DNA from: Pseudomonadota bacterium
GTDB taxonomy: Bacteria; Pseudomonadota; Alphaproteobacteria; Rhizobiales; Devosiaceae
Length of the DNA stretch: 43,012 nucleotides
Assembly (NCBI GenBank): GCA_023431205.1
Contig: JAEYXQ010000173.1
Coordinates: forward strand, 1-43,012
Direction of reading: 5' to 3'
The position numbers and the translations under genes were made by a program. Below the pieces are notes generated by a model, which was given only the letters and a program-made list of their open reading frames with translations, was not told the DNA's origin and searched no databases. Positions 26,534-34,435 of this stretch are shown here, in pieces. Position 1 is the first letter of the stretch. Every line of letters begins with the position of its first letter.

Positions 26534-27409
26534 GTGAAGGCAATCATTCTGGCGGGCGGCACCGGCTCACGCCTCTACCCCCTGACGCGTGTTTCGAGCA
26601 AACAGCTCCAGGCCGTCTATGACAAGCCGATGATCTACTATCCGCTGACCGTACTGATCGCTGCGGGCATCCGGGAATTCTGCATCATCTCGACGCCTGA
26701 CGACCTGCCGCGCTTCAGGAGCCTGCTCGGCTATGGCCACCAGTGGGGCATCAGCATAGAGTACCGCGAGCAGACCAGACCGCAAGGCATAGCGCAAGCG
26801 TTCCTGATCGCCGAGACGTTCATCGGCAGCGAGAGCATCGCGCTGATGCTGGGAGACAACATCTTCTTCGGGGGCGACGCCTTCCCCAGGGCGATGGCAG
26901 AGTTCACCGACGGCGCCACCATCTTCGCTTACCAGGTGAAGCGACCGCAGGACTACGGTGTTGTCGAATTCGATCGGACTGGGCGCGTCTTGTCTATCGA
27001 GGAGAAGCCGGCCGCCCCCAAATCCCAGTTCGCCGTGCCCGGCATCTACCTCTACGACAACCAGGCGGTAGGCATCGCGAAGGCTCTGCGGCCCTCTGAC
27101 CGGGGTGAACTGGAAATCACCGACCTCAACCGTCAGTACCTGGCGCAGGATCAGCTCCGCGTCCGTCGCCTCAGCCGGGGATTTGTCTGGCTGGATGTGG
27201 GCACGAGCAGCGCCCTGCACGAGGCGTCCGCCTACATCGAGACAGTCGAGCGCAGGCAAGGGGTCAAATTGGGCTGTCCGGAAGAAGCTTCGCTGACGCG
27301 TGGGTTCCTTGACCTTGCGGGCTTCCGTGCAGTGGTTGAGAAGATGCCCAACTGCGAATACCGACAATATCTGGAGGCGGTCGTGGCCGAGGCTGAACGG
27401 CCACACTAG
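26534..27409 (+). CDS. rmlA: glucose-1-phosphate thymidylyltransferase
   Basis: Makes dTDP-glucose from dTTP and glucose-1-phosphate, the entry step to dTDP-deoxy sugars. It has 291 residues, with the nucleotide-binding signature LAGGTGSRLYPLT at residues 6-18, KQLQAVYDKPMIYYPL, LMLGDNIFFG and VEFD, ending with the RmlA-type PNCEYRQYL. It starts at GTG 26534 after a strong RBS. None of rmlB, rmlC or rmlD is in this window, so the product must be processed by enzymes encoded elsewhere before the WecE homologue can act. Its TAG stop abuts the stop of the convergent DUF1850 gene with no space. Confidence 0.94.
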   Translation: MKAIILAGGTGSRLYPLTRVSSKQLQAVYDKPMIYYPLTVLIAAGIREFCIISTPDDLPRFRSLLGYGHQWGISIEYREQTRPQGIAQAFLIAETFIGSESIALMLGDNIFFGGDAFPRAMAEFTDGATIFAYQVKRPQDYGVVEFDRTGRVLSIEEKPAAPKSQFAVPGIYLYDNQAVGIAKALRPSDRGELEITDLNRQYLAQDQLRVRRLSRGFVWLDVGTSSALHEASAYIETVERRQGVKLGCPEEASLTRGFLDLAGFRAVVEKMPNCEYRQYLEAVVAEAERPH

Positions 27410-27835
27410 TCACGTTCTACAACTACTGCAGATCATTCCTTGACCGTCGTCCGGATTCCCCGGGGGCGAGCAAACTTCCCCGCTCCACAGCCTGAGGTTC
27501 TCGCCTGCCTGCGCACCCAGCGTGAGGCACTCCTTTCCCTCGCTGCAAAGCCTCCACCCGCTTGCCGTCATCCCCGATGCGGCAAGTTCGAGGCTGTTGA
27601 GCGGGGGGAGTTGCGGCCGGTAGGTCCAGCGGCCATCCTTGAGCACAGCATCGTCGGGCAGATCGATACCGGCGCCTGAGCTCTCGACGCTGGCCTCCAC
27701 CAACTGCAGTCCGGCATCAGTGACCTGCCACTCCTCCTGCCACTGGGTGCGTTCGACGGAGTGGGTCCATTCGAGCGTAAAGCTGGAGACGGCGAGCGCC
27801 GTCACCACGCCGGCCGAGGCGATGCAGAGCATCAT
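27410..27835 (-). CDS. DUF1850 protein associated with TAXI-type TRAP transporter
   Basis: A 141-residue protein with an N-terminal hydrophobic segment (MMLCIASAGVVTALAVSSF) and the DUF1850 pattern FTLEWTHSVERTQWQEEW, SSGAGIDLPDDAV and NSLELAASG. DUF1850 genes are commonly found directly after fused TRAP permease genes of the TAXI family and the products are presumed exported accessory proteins. ATG 27835 overlaps the permease stop (ATGATG with TGA inside), so it is translationally coupled. An upstream in-frame ATG at 27871 is possible but would give a 36-base overlap and put charged residues before the signal segment. Confidence 0.85.
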   Translation of the reverse strand: MMLCIASAGVVTALAVSSFTLEWTHSVERTQWQEEWQVTDAGLQLVEASVESSGAGIDLPDDAVLKDGRWTYRPQLPPLNSLELAASGMTASGWRLCSEGKECLTLGAQAGENLRLWSGEVCSPPGNPDDGQGMICSSCRT

Positions 27836-29934
27836 GGCACCGTGGCTGCGTGGCGGCGCCGTGTCCGCCACCAGTGCTGGCCGATGAACAGGGCAGCAGC
27901 GGCGAACCCAACTTCGTCGGTGAGCGGCAGGGCCAGCATCAGCAGCACTCCAATTCCGAAGGCGCCCAGCCGCTCAATCACATTGGCGGGTGCGAACAGG
28001 TAACCCACTACCGCTACGCCCCACAGGCCGATCGCCAACACCGTCTTGGTGAGGATGTAGACGACCTCCACCGGATAGCCGAACTGCGTAGCGATGGCGC
28101 CACCATCCTGCAGCATCAGCGAGGGGGTGTAGACGGCCATGAACGGCACGATGAACCCGGCTGCGGCGAGCTTGGTCGCCTGCAGGGAAATCTTCAGCCC
28201 GGAGGTCTTCGCCATCGGGGCGGCCGCGAAGCAGGCGAGCGCAACGGGTGGCGTCAGGTCGGCCATGATGCCGAAGTAGAACACGAACATATGGCTGACG
28301 AGGAGCGGCACGCCGAGTTCCAGCAGAGCGGGCCCGGCGAGCGACGAGGTGATGATGTAGTTGGGGATGGTCGGGATGCCCATGCCGAGCACCAGGCAGG
28401 TGAGCATGGTCAGCACCAGCGACAGGAACAGGTTGTTCTCGCCGATCTGGATGATAGCGCCGATAAAGGTCGAGGCGATGCCGGTCAGGGTCAGCGTACC
28501 GATGACAATGCCGACAATGGCGCAGGCAATGCCCACCGGCAGCGCGTTGCGGGCGCCCTCGGCCAGTGAGTCGCGCACGATCAGCAGCGTTTCCCGACCA
28601 CCGCGCACCACGAGGCAGGCGGCGACCAGCGCCCAGATGACGATCACCAGGAGGTTGACCCCGTAGCGGAGAAAGGCGGCAGACGCCAATCCCAGTGCGA
28701 TCCAGAAAACGTAGCGGAACACGCGCGGCCCGATCGCTGCCGCCAGGGGCGTGCCGAGGATCAGCACCACGACCAGCGCCAGCCCCATGGTTCCGGCAAA
28801 GATCGGGGTGTACCCCGCGAACAGCAGGTAGACGAGGGCGGCGAGCGGCAGCACCAGCGGCCAGTGGTCACGAACCGCATGCCAGGGATTGGGCAGTTCG
28901 GCCCGGCTCATGCCGCTGAGATTGGCCTTTCCGGCCTCCAGATGCACCACCCAGAAGCAGGTGCCGAAATAGAGGATGGCGGGAATAATGGCGGCGGTGA
29001 CGATGCTGGCATAGGGCACATCCAGCGTCTCGGCCATGATGAAGGCCACCGCGCCCATAATGGGCGGCATGATCTGCCCGCCCATGGACGAGGTCGCCTC
29101 GACGCCGCCCGCAAAGGCGGAGCGGAAGCCGAACCGCTTCATCAGCGGGATGGTGAATTGGCCGCTCGCGACCACATTGGCGACGCCTGAGCCGGATATC
29201 GTGCCCATCAAGGCAGAGGACAGGGTGCAGACCTGTGCAGGGCCGCCCCGCCAGCCCCCGACAAGGCCGAGCGCGAAGTCGTTGAACAGCCGGATCATGC
29301 CGGCGCGCTCGAGAAAGGCGGCGAACACCACGAAGATGAAGATATAGGCGGCCGAGACATAGACGGGCGTGCCGTAGATGCCTTCGGTGCCGAAGCCGAA
29401 ATGCTCGACGATCTGGGCGAAGTCGTATCCGCGGTGAACGAACGGGCCGGGCATGTACTGGCCAAAGAAGCAGTAGGCGAGAAAGAGCCCGGAGATCACG
29501 GCAAGCGGCCAGCCCATCAGGCGCCGTGCTGCCTCGAACACAAGGGCGATGGTCACCGCACCGACGACGAGGTCGAGCTGGGTCAGGAAGCTGCTGCGGC
29601 GCAGCAGATCGGCATAGAAGACCCAGTTGTAGATGCCGGTGAGAAAGCCCAATACCGCGAGCGTCCAGAACAGCACCCGCCCGAATGTGGTCCTGGCCAC
29701 CAGGTTGCCGATGAGTCCGAATCCGAGCAGCAGCAGGAAGCCGACATGCATGGCCCGCACCACCTGGCTCGGCAGCGTGCCATAGGCGGCGGTCCAGAGC
29801 TGAAACAGCGCAAAGGCGATGGCTATTCCAAAGGCTACGGTGCCCATGATGCCGGTGCCGAAACCGGGCGGCAGGCCTTCTACATGTTCCTCGGCGCCCG
29901 GCGCGCTTTCCAGCGCTGTCGGTGAAATGGTCAC
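27832..29934 (-). CDS. TAXI-family TRAP transporter fused permease (4TM/12TM)
   Basis: Inner-membrane permease of a TRAP uptake system in which the small (DctQ-like) and large (DctM-like) subunits are fused. It has 700 residues from GTG 29934, which has GGAGG 8 bases upstream; the open frame to 30090 runs back into the binding-protein gene and is not used. About 16 or more hydrophobic spans are visible. The DctM part has GMGIPTIPNYII, FYFGIMADLTPPVALA, SSALMGTISGSGVANV and QIMPPIMGAVAFIMAE, all conserved in the fused TAXI permeases. It is driven by an ion gradient. The substrate is not predictable, but some TAXI systems move glutamate/glutamine or other organic acids. Confidence 0.92.
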   Translation of the reverse strand: MTISPTALESAPGAEEHVEGLPPGFGTGIMGTVAFGIAIAFALFQLWTAAYGTLPSQVVRAMHVGFLLLLGFGLIGNLVARTTFGRVLFWTLAVLGFLTGIYNWVFYADLLRRSSFLTQLDLVVGAVTIALVFEAARRLMGWPLAVISGLFLAYCFFGQYMPGPFVHRGYDFAQIVEHFGFGTEGIYGTPVYVSAAYIFIFVVFAAFLERAGMIRLFNDFALGLVGGWRGGPAQVCTLSSALMGTISGSGVANVVASGQFTIPLMKRFGFRSAFAGGVEATSSMGGQIMPPIMGAVAFIMAETLDVPYASIVTAAIIPAILYFGTCFWVVHLEAGKANLSGMSRAELPNPWHAVRDHWPLVLPLAALVYLLFAGYTPIFAGTMGLALVVVLILGTPLAAAIGPRVFRYVFWIALGLASAAFLRYGVNLLVIVIWALVAACLVVRGGRETLLIVRDSLAEGARNALPVGIACAIVGIVIGTLTLTGIASTFIGAIIQIGENNLFLSLVLTMLTCLVLGMGIPTIPNYIITSSLAGPALLELGVPLLVSHMFVFYFGIMADLTPPVALACFAAAPMAKTSGLKISLQATKLAAAGFIVPFMAVYTPSLMLQDGGAIATQFGYPVEVVYILTKTVLAIGLWGVAVVGYLFAPANVIERLGAFGIGVLLMLALPLTDEVGFAAAALFIGQHWWRTRRRHAATVP

Positions 29935-29968
29935 TCGAGTTTCCTCCCAGAACTCGTGGTCGATACCA

Positions 29969-29994
29969 GGCCCGGAGCATCTCTGCTCCGGGCC
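29969..29994 (-). other. hairpin between TAXI binding-protein and permease genes
   Basis: A perfect 10-bp inverted repeat (GGCCCGGAGC / GCTCCGGGCC) with a 6-base loop lies in the 70-base gap between the two genes. No T-run follows on the minus strand, so it is not a standard terminator. Such hairpins often protect the upstream mRNA so that the binding protein is made in excess over the permease. Confidence 0.7.
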
Positions 29995-30004
29995 GATGCA
30001 AGCC

Positions 30005-30964
30005 TCAGAGCAGGCCGGCTTCGCGATAGTAGCGCTCTGCACCCGGGTGCAGCGGGATCGACAGGCCTTCGGTGGCCTTGGCCGGATCAATGGCTGCGGC
30101 CGCGGCGTGGGAGGCCTGGAGACGGTCCAGGTTCTCGAACAGCAGCTTGGTCATCTGGTAGGCGACCTCGTCGCTGACCCCGGCATGGGACACCAGGATG
30201 TTGCCGATGGCGGCCGTCGGCACGTCTTCGTCCTGGCCGTCATAGGTGCCGGCGGGGATGACGCTGGGCACGTAAGGCGCGCCGATGCTCTCCACCACCT
30301 CAGCGGGAATGGCGACGATGTTGATGTCCATGGTCGCGGTCAGGTCCTTGATGAAGGCAACGCCGAGACCGGACGACTGCAGGGTGGAATCGAGCTGGCG
30401 GTTCTTGATCAGCTCGGCAGACTCCGCATAGGGCAGGTATTCGAGCTTGCCGAGATCGTCATAGCTCATTCCCGCAGCTTCAAAGATTGCGCGGGCGTTG
30501 AGCTCGGTTCCCGAGGCCGGCGCGCCAACAGACATGGACTTGCCGCGAATGTCCTCCAGCGTCTCGATGCCGGACTCGGCGCTGGCGACGATCTGCACGT
30601 AGTTGGGGTAGATCGCGGCGATGGCCCGCAGCTCGGTCAGTGGCTGCGGGAAACCGGCTTCTTCGAGACCTTCCCAGCCGGATTGGACGGAATCGCCCAG
30701 CGCGAAGGCCAGCTCGCCCTTGCCCTGCTGCAGCAGGTTCAGGTTTTCCACCGAAGCCTTGGTGGCCTGGACCTGGGTGCGGCTGCCCTCGATGTTCTCT
30801 GCGTAGATTTCCGACAGCGCCACGCCGAGCGGATAGTAGACGCCGGACGTACCGCCGGTGAGAATATTGATGAACTCCTGCGCGCCTGCGGCAGCGGTGC
30901 CGCCCAGGGCCAGCACCGTACCCGTCAGCAGGCCGGCAAGACGACGGTTCAAGGCAAACGACAT
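30005..30964 (-). CDS. TAXI-family TRAP transporter periplasmic substrate-binding protein
   Basis: A 319-residue exported binding protein. The signal peptide (residues 1-28, basic start MSFALNRR, hydrophobic core LLTGTVLALGG, cleavage after GAQ) is followed by the TAXI family hallmark INILTGGTSGVYYPLG. Other typical parts are TQVQATKASVENLNLL, GDSVQSGW and KSMSVGAPASGTE. Start ATG 30964 has a strong GGGAGG RBS. A sigma-54-type promoter is 65 bases upstream, and the DctBD-like regulators are encoded on the other side of it. Confidence 0.93.
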   Translation of the reverse strand: MSFALNRRLAGLLTGTVLALGGTAAAGAQEFINILTGGTSGVYYPLGVALSEIYAENIEGSRTQVQATKASVENLNLLQQGKGELAFALGDSVQSGWEGLEEAGFPQPLTELRAIAAIYPNYVQIVASAESGIETLEDIRGKSMSVGAPASGTELNARAIFEAAGMSYDDLGKLEYLPYAESAELIKNRQLDSTLQSSGLGVAFIKDLTATMDINIVAIPAEVVESIGAPYVPSVIPAGTYDGQDEDVPTAAIGNILVSHAGVSDEVAYQMTKLLFENLDRLQASHAAAAAIDPAKATEGLSIPLHPGAERYYREAGLL

Positions 30965-31028
30965 GCGGTTTCCTCCCTTGCATGTTTTGTGGTCCCGCGC
31001 CTCCTCGCGACAGGGACGTCCGCTGAGT

Positions 31029-31045
31029 TGCAACCCGTGTGCCAA
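31029..31045 (-). promoter_or_regulatory. sigma-54 (-24/-12) promoter of the TAXI transporter operon
   Basis: On the minus strand the 17 bases read TTGGCACACGGGTTGCA, matching the sigma-54 consensus at nearly every defined position with the required GG-N10-GC spacing. Transcription would start near 31018, giving a leader of about 55 bases before the binding-protein ATG. The neighbouring response regulator carries the sigma-54-contacting GAFTGA loop, so the activator and its target promoter are adjacent. Confidence 0.85.
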
Positions 31046-31137
31046 GTCGCTCGCACGGCATTCTCTGGAGTTCCGCGGGCACGCGTGGCAGATTCCCGCC
31101 CGATCCATGTCCCCGCGAGCGGACCTTTGCCCGAAGC

Positions 31138-32451
31138 TCAGGCCGGCACCCGTAGCCCGTAGCGGGCAATCTTCTCGTTGAGCGTCCGCCGCGGCAGCCC
31201 CAGACGGTCGGCAGCGAGGGAGGTGGAACCATCCGCCTCACGAAGGGCCTGCTCGATAGCGGCAGCTTCGAACCGGGCGACCCGCTCAGGAAGGCTGGCG
31301 GCAGCCCCCTCCTGCCGGGCACCGCGCTCCAGTCCGAGCACTGATCGTTCCGCGATCGCCTTCAACTCGCGCACATTGCCCGGCAGGTCCGAGCCTTCTA
31401 TGCAGGCCGGGGCCGGCCACATCTGCCGCTCGGGAAGACCGAAGCGTCGCGCTGCAGCCGCGGCAAACAGGTTGAACAGCAGCGGCACGTCCTCGCGCCG
31501 CTCTCTGAGCGCCGGGACGGTGAGTTCCACCGTTGCCAGGCGGAAGTAGAGATCGGCCCGGAAGCGGCCGGCCTCGCTCTCGGCCCTCAGGTCCACCTTG
31601 CTCGCCGCCACGAAGCGGACGTCGATGGAGCGCGGCTTGTTGGTGCCGAGCGGCTCGACCACCCGCTCCTGGATGGCCCGCAGAACCTTGGCCTGCAGCG
31701 ACAGCGGCATCGACTCGATCTCGTCGAGGAACACCGTGCCACCGCGGGCGAATTCGAGCTTGCCGACGCGCTCGCCGATCGCGCCGGTGAAGGCGCCGCG
31801 GGCATGACCGAACATCTCGCTTTCGAACACGCTCTCCGGCACCGCGGCACAGTTGATGGCGACGAACTGCCCATTGGAGCGGCTGCCGAAATCGTGCAGT
31901 GCGCGCGCGACTACCTCCTTGCCGGTGCCGGTTTCGCCGGTGATGAGCACGTCCACGTCAACATCGGCCAGGTGCAGGATCGAACGGCGCAGGGTCTCCA
32001 TGACGGGGGTGATTCCAACCAGCCGGTTATCGAGCTCCGATCCCCCTGCCGCCTGCCGCAGCCGATTGATCTCGCGCCCAAGCCGCCGGCGTTCGACCGC
32101 CCGGTTGAGTATCGCCACCAGGTGGTCGGCCCCGTAGGGCTTTTCGATGAAGTCATAGGCGCCGGCCTGCATGGCCTCTACCGCCAGTGGCACATCGCCG
32201 TGCCCGGTGAGCAGCACCACCGGCAGGTCGGGCGCGGCCTCCTGGAAGTGCTTCAGGACCTCGATGCCGGTGAGTTCCGGCATCCGCACGTCGGTTACGA
32301 CGCAGTCCACCTGGTGCGGATCGATCCGCTGCACCGCGGCGTCGGGCGAGGTGAACGTGGTCACGCAGAACCCGTTCACGGCCAGCCACTCCTTCGCTGC
32401 CTCGCAGAGTTCGGGTTCATCGTCGATGAAAGCGATGCTGCCCCCGCTCAT
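31138..32451 (-). CDS. dctD: DctD-like sigma-54-dependent response regulator
   Basis: NtrC-family activator of 437 residues. Receiver domain 1-120 with acidic pocket Asp10-Asp11 and phosphoacceptor Asp54 (VVTDVRMP); AAA+ domain with Walker A GETGTGKE (172-179), the sigma-54 contact loop GAFTGA (219-224) and Walker B VFLDE (240-244); C-terminal Fis-type HTH (about 405-435, LAADRLGLPRRTLNEKI). It should be phosphorylated by the DctB-like kinase encoded immediately upstream (ATGA overlap) and turn on the sigma-54 promoter at 31029-31045. The symbol is by similarity of the DctBD pair; here the target is a TAXI transporter, not a C4-dicarboxylate DctA or DctP system. Confidence 0.92.
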   Translation of the reverse strand: MSGGSIAFIDDEPELCEAAKEWLAVNGFCVTTFTSPDAAVQRIDPHQVDCVVTDVRMPELTGIEVLKHFQEAAPDLPVVLLTGHGDVPLAVEAMQAGAYDFIEKPYGADHLVAILNRAVERRRLGREINRLRQAAGGSELDNRLVGITPVMETLRRSILHLADVDVDVLITGETGTGKEVVARALHDFGSRSNGQFVAINCAAVPESVFESEMFGHARGAFTGAIGERVGKLEFARGGTVFLDEIESMPLSLQAKVLRAIQERVVEPLGTNKPRSIDVRFVAASKVDLRAESEAGRFRADLYFRLATVELTVPALRERREDVPLLFNLFAAAAARRFGLPERQMWPAPACIEGSDLPGNVRELKAIAERSVLGLERGARQEGAAASLPERVARFEAAAIEQALREADGSTSLAADRLGLPRRTLNEKIARYGLRVPA

Positions 32452-34259
32452 GCGTCCTCCTTCTGTTTCGCCGTCGCTCGCGCCGCGTGCAGGGGCAGCG
32501 AGACACTGGCAATGGTGCCGCCGCCACTCCGCGGCGCGAAGCTCAACGCCCCTCCGAACTCCTCGAGCAGCGTCCGCGAGATCGACAGGCCCAGTCCGAG
32601 GCTCTCGCCAGTCTCCTTGGTGGTGAAAAACGGTTCGAACAGGCGCTCCATAACCGCGTCGGGGATGCCACGACCATGATCGGCGATCTCCACCATCAAC
32701 CCAGTGCCAGCGCTGGCGGCACGGACATGCACATGGGTGTTGCCCGCCGCGCCGGTCGCCTCGATGGCGTTCAGCAGTAGGTTGATGAAGACCTGTTCGA
32801 GCCGCACGGCATTGCCGGACACTGACGGCAGTCCGGCGGGGACGGCCTGTTCGATCACGATACCCGCGTCTCGAGCCTGCGGCGCGACGATGTCGAGGGC
32901 CGCCTCGATGACCTGCCCGATCTCGACCGCTTCCGGGGGACCCGGGTCGCGGCGGGACGAAAAGGTCCGCAGGTGCTTCACGGTCCGCTGCATGCGCCCC
33001 AGCAGCCGCCGGGCGTTGCCGAGATTGCGCTGCACTTCGCCGGTGGCGCTGCGTTCGGCATGAAGACCCGCAGCCGCCAGAGTGTTGTCGAGCGCCGAGA
33101 GCGGCTGGCTGACCTCATGAACAATGGCGGCGGACATCCGCCCAAGGGCGGCCAGCTTGGCGGCGTGGATCAGATTCTCTTGGGTCGCGCGCAGCTCGGC
33201 CTCGGCGCGGCGGCGCTCCTCCACCTCGCGGGCCAGTTCCTGCGTCCGTTCCGCCACGCGCCGCTCGAGGGTGGCGTGCTGATCCAGTTTCAACCGCACA
33301 TATTGCTGACGCTGCCGTGCCAGCACCAGCGCGCCGATACCCACCATCGACAGCAGCCCCGCCACCCCGCCGATCAACGCGGCCTCGCGGCGCACCGGCT
33401 CCAGCGGCAATGCCGAGAGCAGTTGCCAGCCATCCGGCTCGATCCCGCGCAGCCTGAGCAGGTACGTCTCGCCCGCATTGTCGATCGTGAGCCCTTCCCG
33501 ACTGCTGGCAGGTCCCCGCGTCAGCGGCTCCGCTTCGCCGAGATCAACCCCGTCGTAGCGGCGCTCGGTCAGCAGGACGGCGATGGTGTCGGCGTCCAGC
33601 GCATGCATTGGCCGATAAAGCCATTGCGGTTCGCCGGACAGGAACACCACGCCCTCGCCGTCAGCGATGGCGCTCATCTCACCGGCGGCGGCCCAGGTGA
33701 CGCTCAGCGGCGACATGTCCACTTTCGCCACCACCACGCCCAGCGGACGTCCGTCGTGGTCCAACCGGCTGGTCAGGAAATATCCCGGTTTTCCGGTGGT
33801 GACGCCGACCGCATAGAACCGTCCACTGCCAGTTGCCAACGCGTCCGTGAAGTAGGGTCGAAAGGCGTAATTATGCCCGACGAAGCTGCCGGGCTCCTGC
33901 CAGTTGCTGGCTGCCAGGGTCTCGCCCTCGAGGTCGAGCACATAGAGTTCGTCCGCGCCGGAGCTGTCGCGCACGGCCTCGAGATAGTGGTTGGCAGCGG
34001 CGATGGCATGGCCGTCGCCCGGCGCCAGCAGCATGTCGCTGATACGCCGGTCCTGCCCGACCACGCTGGGAAGATAGCGGAAGCGTTCGATCTCGCTTTC
34101 GACGGCCCTCAGATTGAGGGTCAGCCGATCGCCCACTTGCCGCTCGAGTTCGCCGAGCTGCCGCTGGTACGCGAGCCAGCCGGCGGCAAGCGCTACCCCG
34201 CACACAAGCAGCGTTGCTACGATGGCGAGCCACGCATGTCGTCGTATCGAGCCTGTCAC
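32448..34259 (-). CDS. dctB: DctB-like sensor histidine kinase
   Basis: Membrane sensor kinase of 603 residues from GTG 34259, which has GGAGGG about 7 bases upstream; a longer frame from TTG 34331 has no RBS. One membrane helix (AWLAIVATLLVCGVALAAGW) precedes a periplasmic double-Cache/PDC sensor region of about 240 residues (DELYVLDLEGETLAASNW, FRPYFTDALATGSGRFYAVG, GYFLTSRLD), a second helix (IGGVAGLLSMVGIGALVLA), a coiled coil rich in Glu/Arg, then the kinase core with H-box AIVHEVSQPLSAL, N-box INLLLNAIEAT, and G-boxes DHGRGIP and GLGLSIS. The PDC region fits sensing of a small organic acid, probably the substrate of the TAXI transporter. Confidence 0.92.
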   Translation of the reverse strand: MTGSIRRHAWLAIVATLLVCGVALAAGWLAYQRQLGELERQVGDRLTLNLRAVESEIERFRYLPSVVGQDRRISDMLLAPGDGHAIAAANHYLEAVRDSSGADELYVLDLEGETLAASNWQEPGSFVGHNYAFRPYFTDALATGSGRFYAVGVTTGKPGYFLTSRLDHDGRPLGVVVAKVDMSPLSVTWAAAGEMSAIADGEGVVFLSGEPQWLYRPMHALDADTIAVLLTERRYDGVDLGEAEPLTRGPASSREGLTIDNAGETYLLRLRGIEPDGWQLLSALPLEPVRREAALIGGVAGLLSMVGIGALVLARQRQQYVRLKLDQHATLERRVAERTQELAREVEERRRAEAELRATQENLIHAAKLAALGRMSAAIVHEVSQPLSALDNTLAAAGLHAERSATGEVQRNLGNARRLLGRMQRTVKHLRTFSSRRDPGPPEAVEIGQVIEAALDIVAPQARDAGIVIEQAVPAGLPSVSGNAVRLEQVFINLLLNAIEATGAAGNTHVHVRAASAGTGLMVEIADHGRGIPDAVMERLFEPFFTTKETGESLGLGLSISRTLLEEFGGALSFAPRSGGGTIASVSLPLHAARATAKQKEDA

Positions 34260-34435
34260 TCCGGGCCCTCCCCGGCACCATCGTGTCTGAAGACGAGGGT
34301 GGGGGAGAAACGGCTCGGTTGCAATGGCCAAGCTCTTGATCCGTCACGCAGCATCTAACGCTCGGGGCATGTGTTAACGGTTCGTTCGCCAGAACGTGCG
34401 AGCGTCTTGGCGGGGCCAAAAACGCAAGTCACAAC

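Noticed and set aside
29969..29994. intercistronic hairpin as a rho-independent terminator
   Set aside because: No T-run follows it on the transcribed strand and the permease gene continues the operon.
32973..34358. 461-codon plus-strand open frame opposite dctB
   Set aside because: A shadow of the sensor kinase gene in GC-rich DNA; low-complexity translation.
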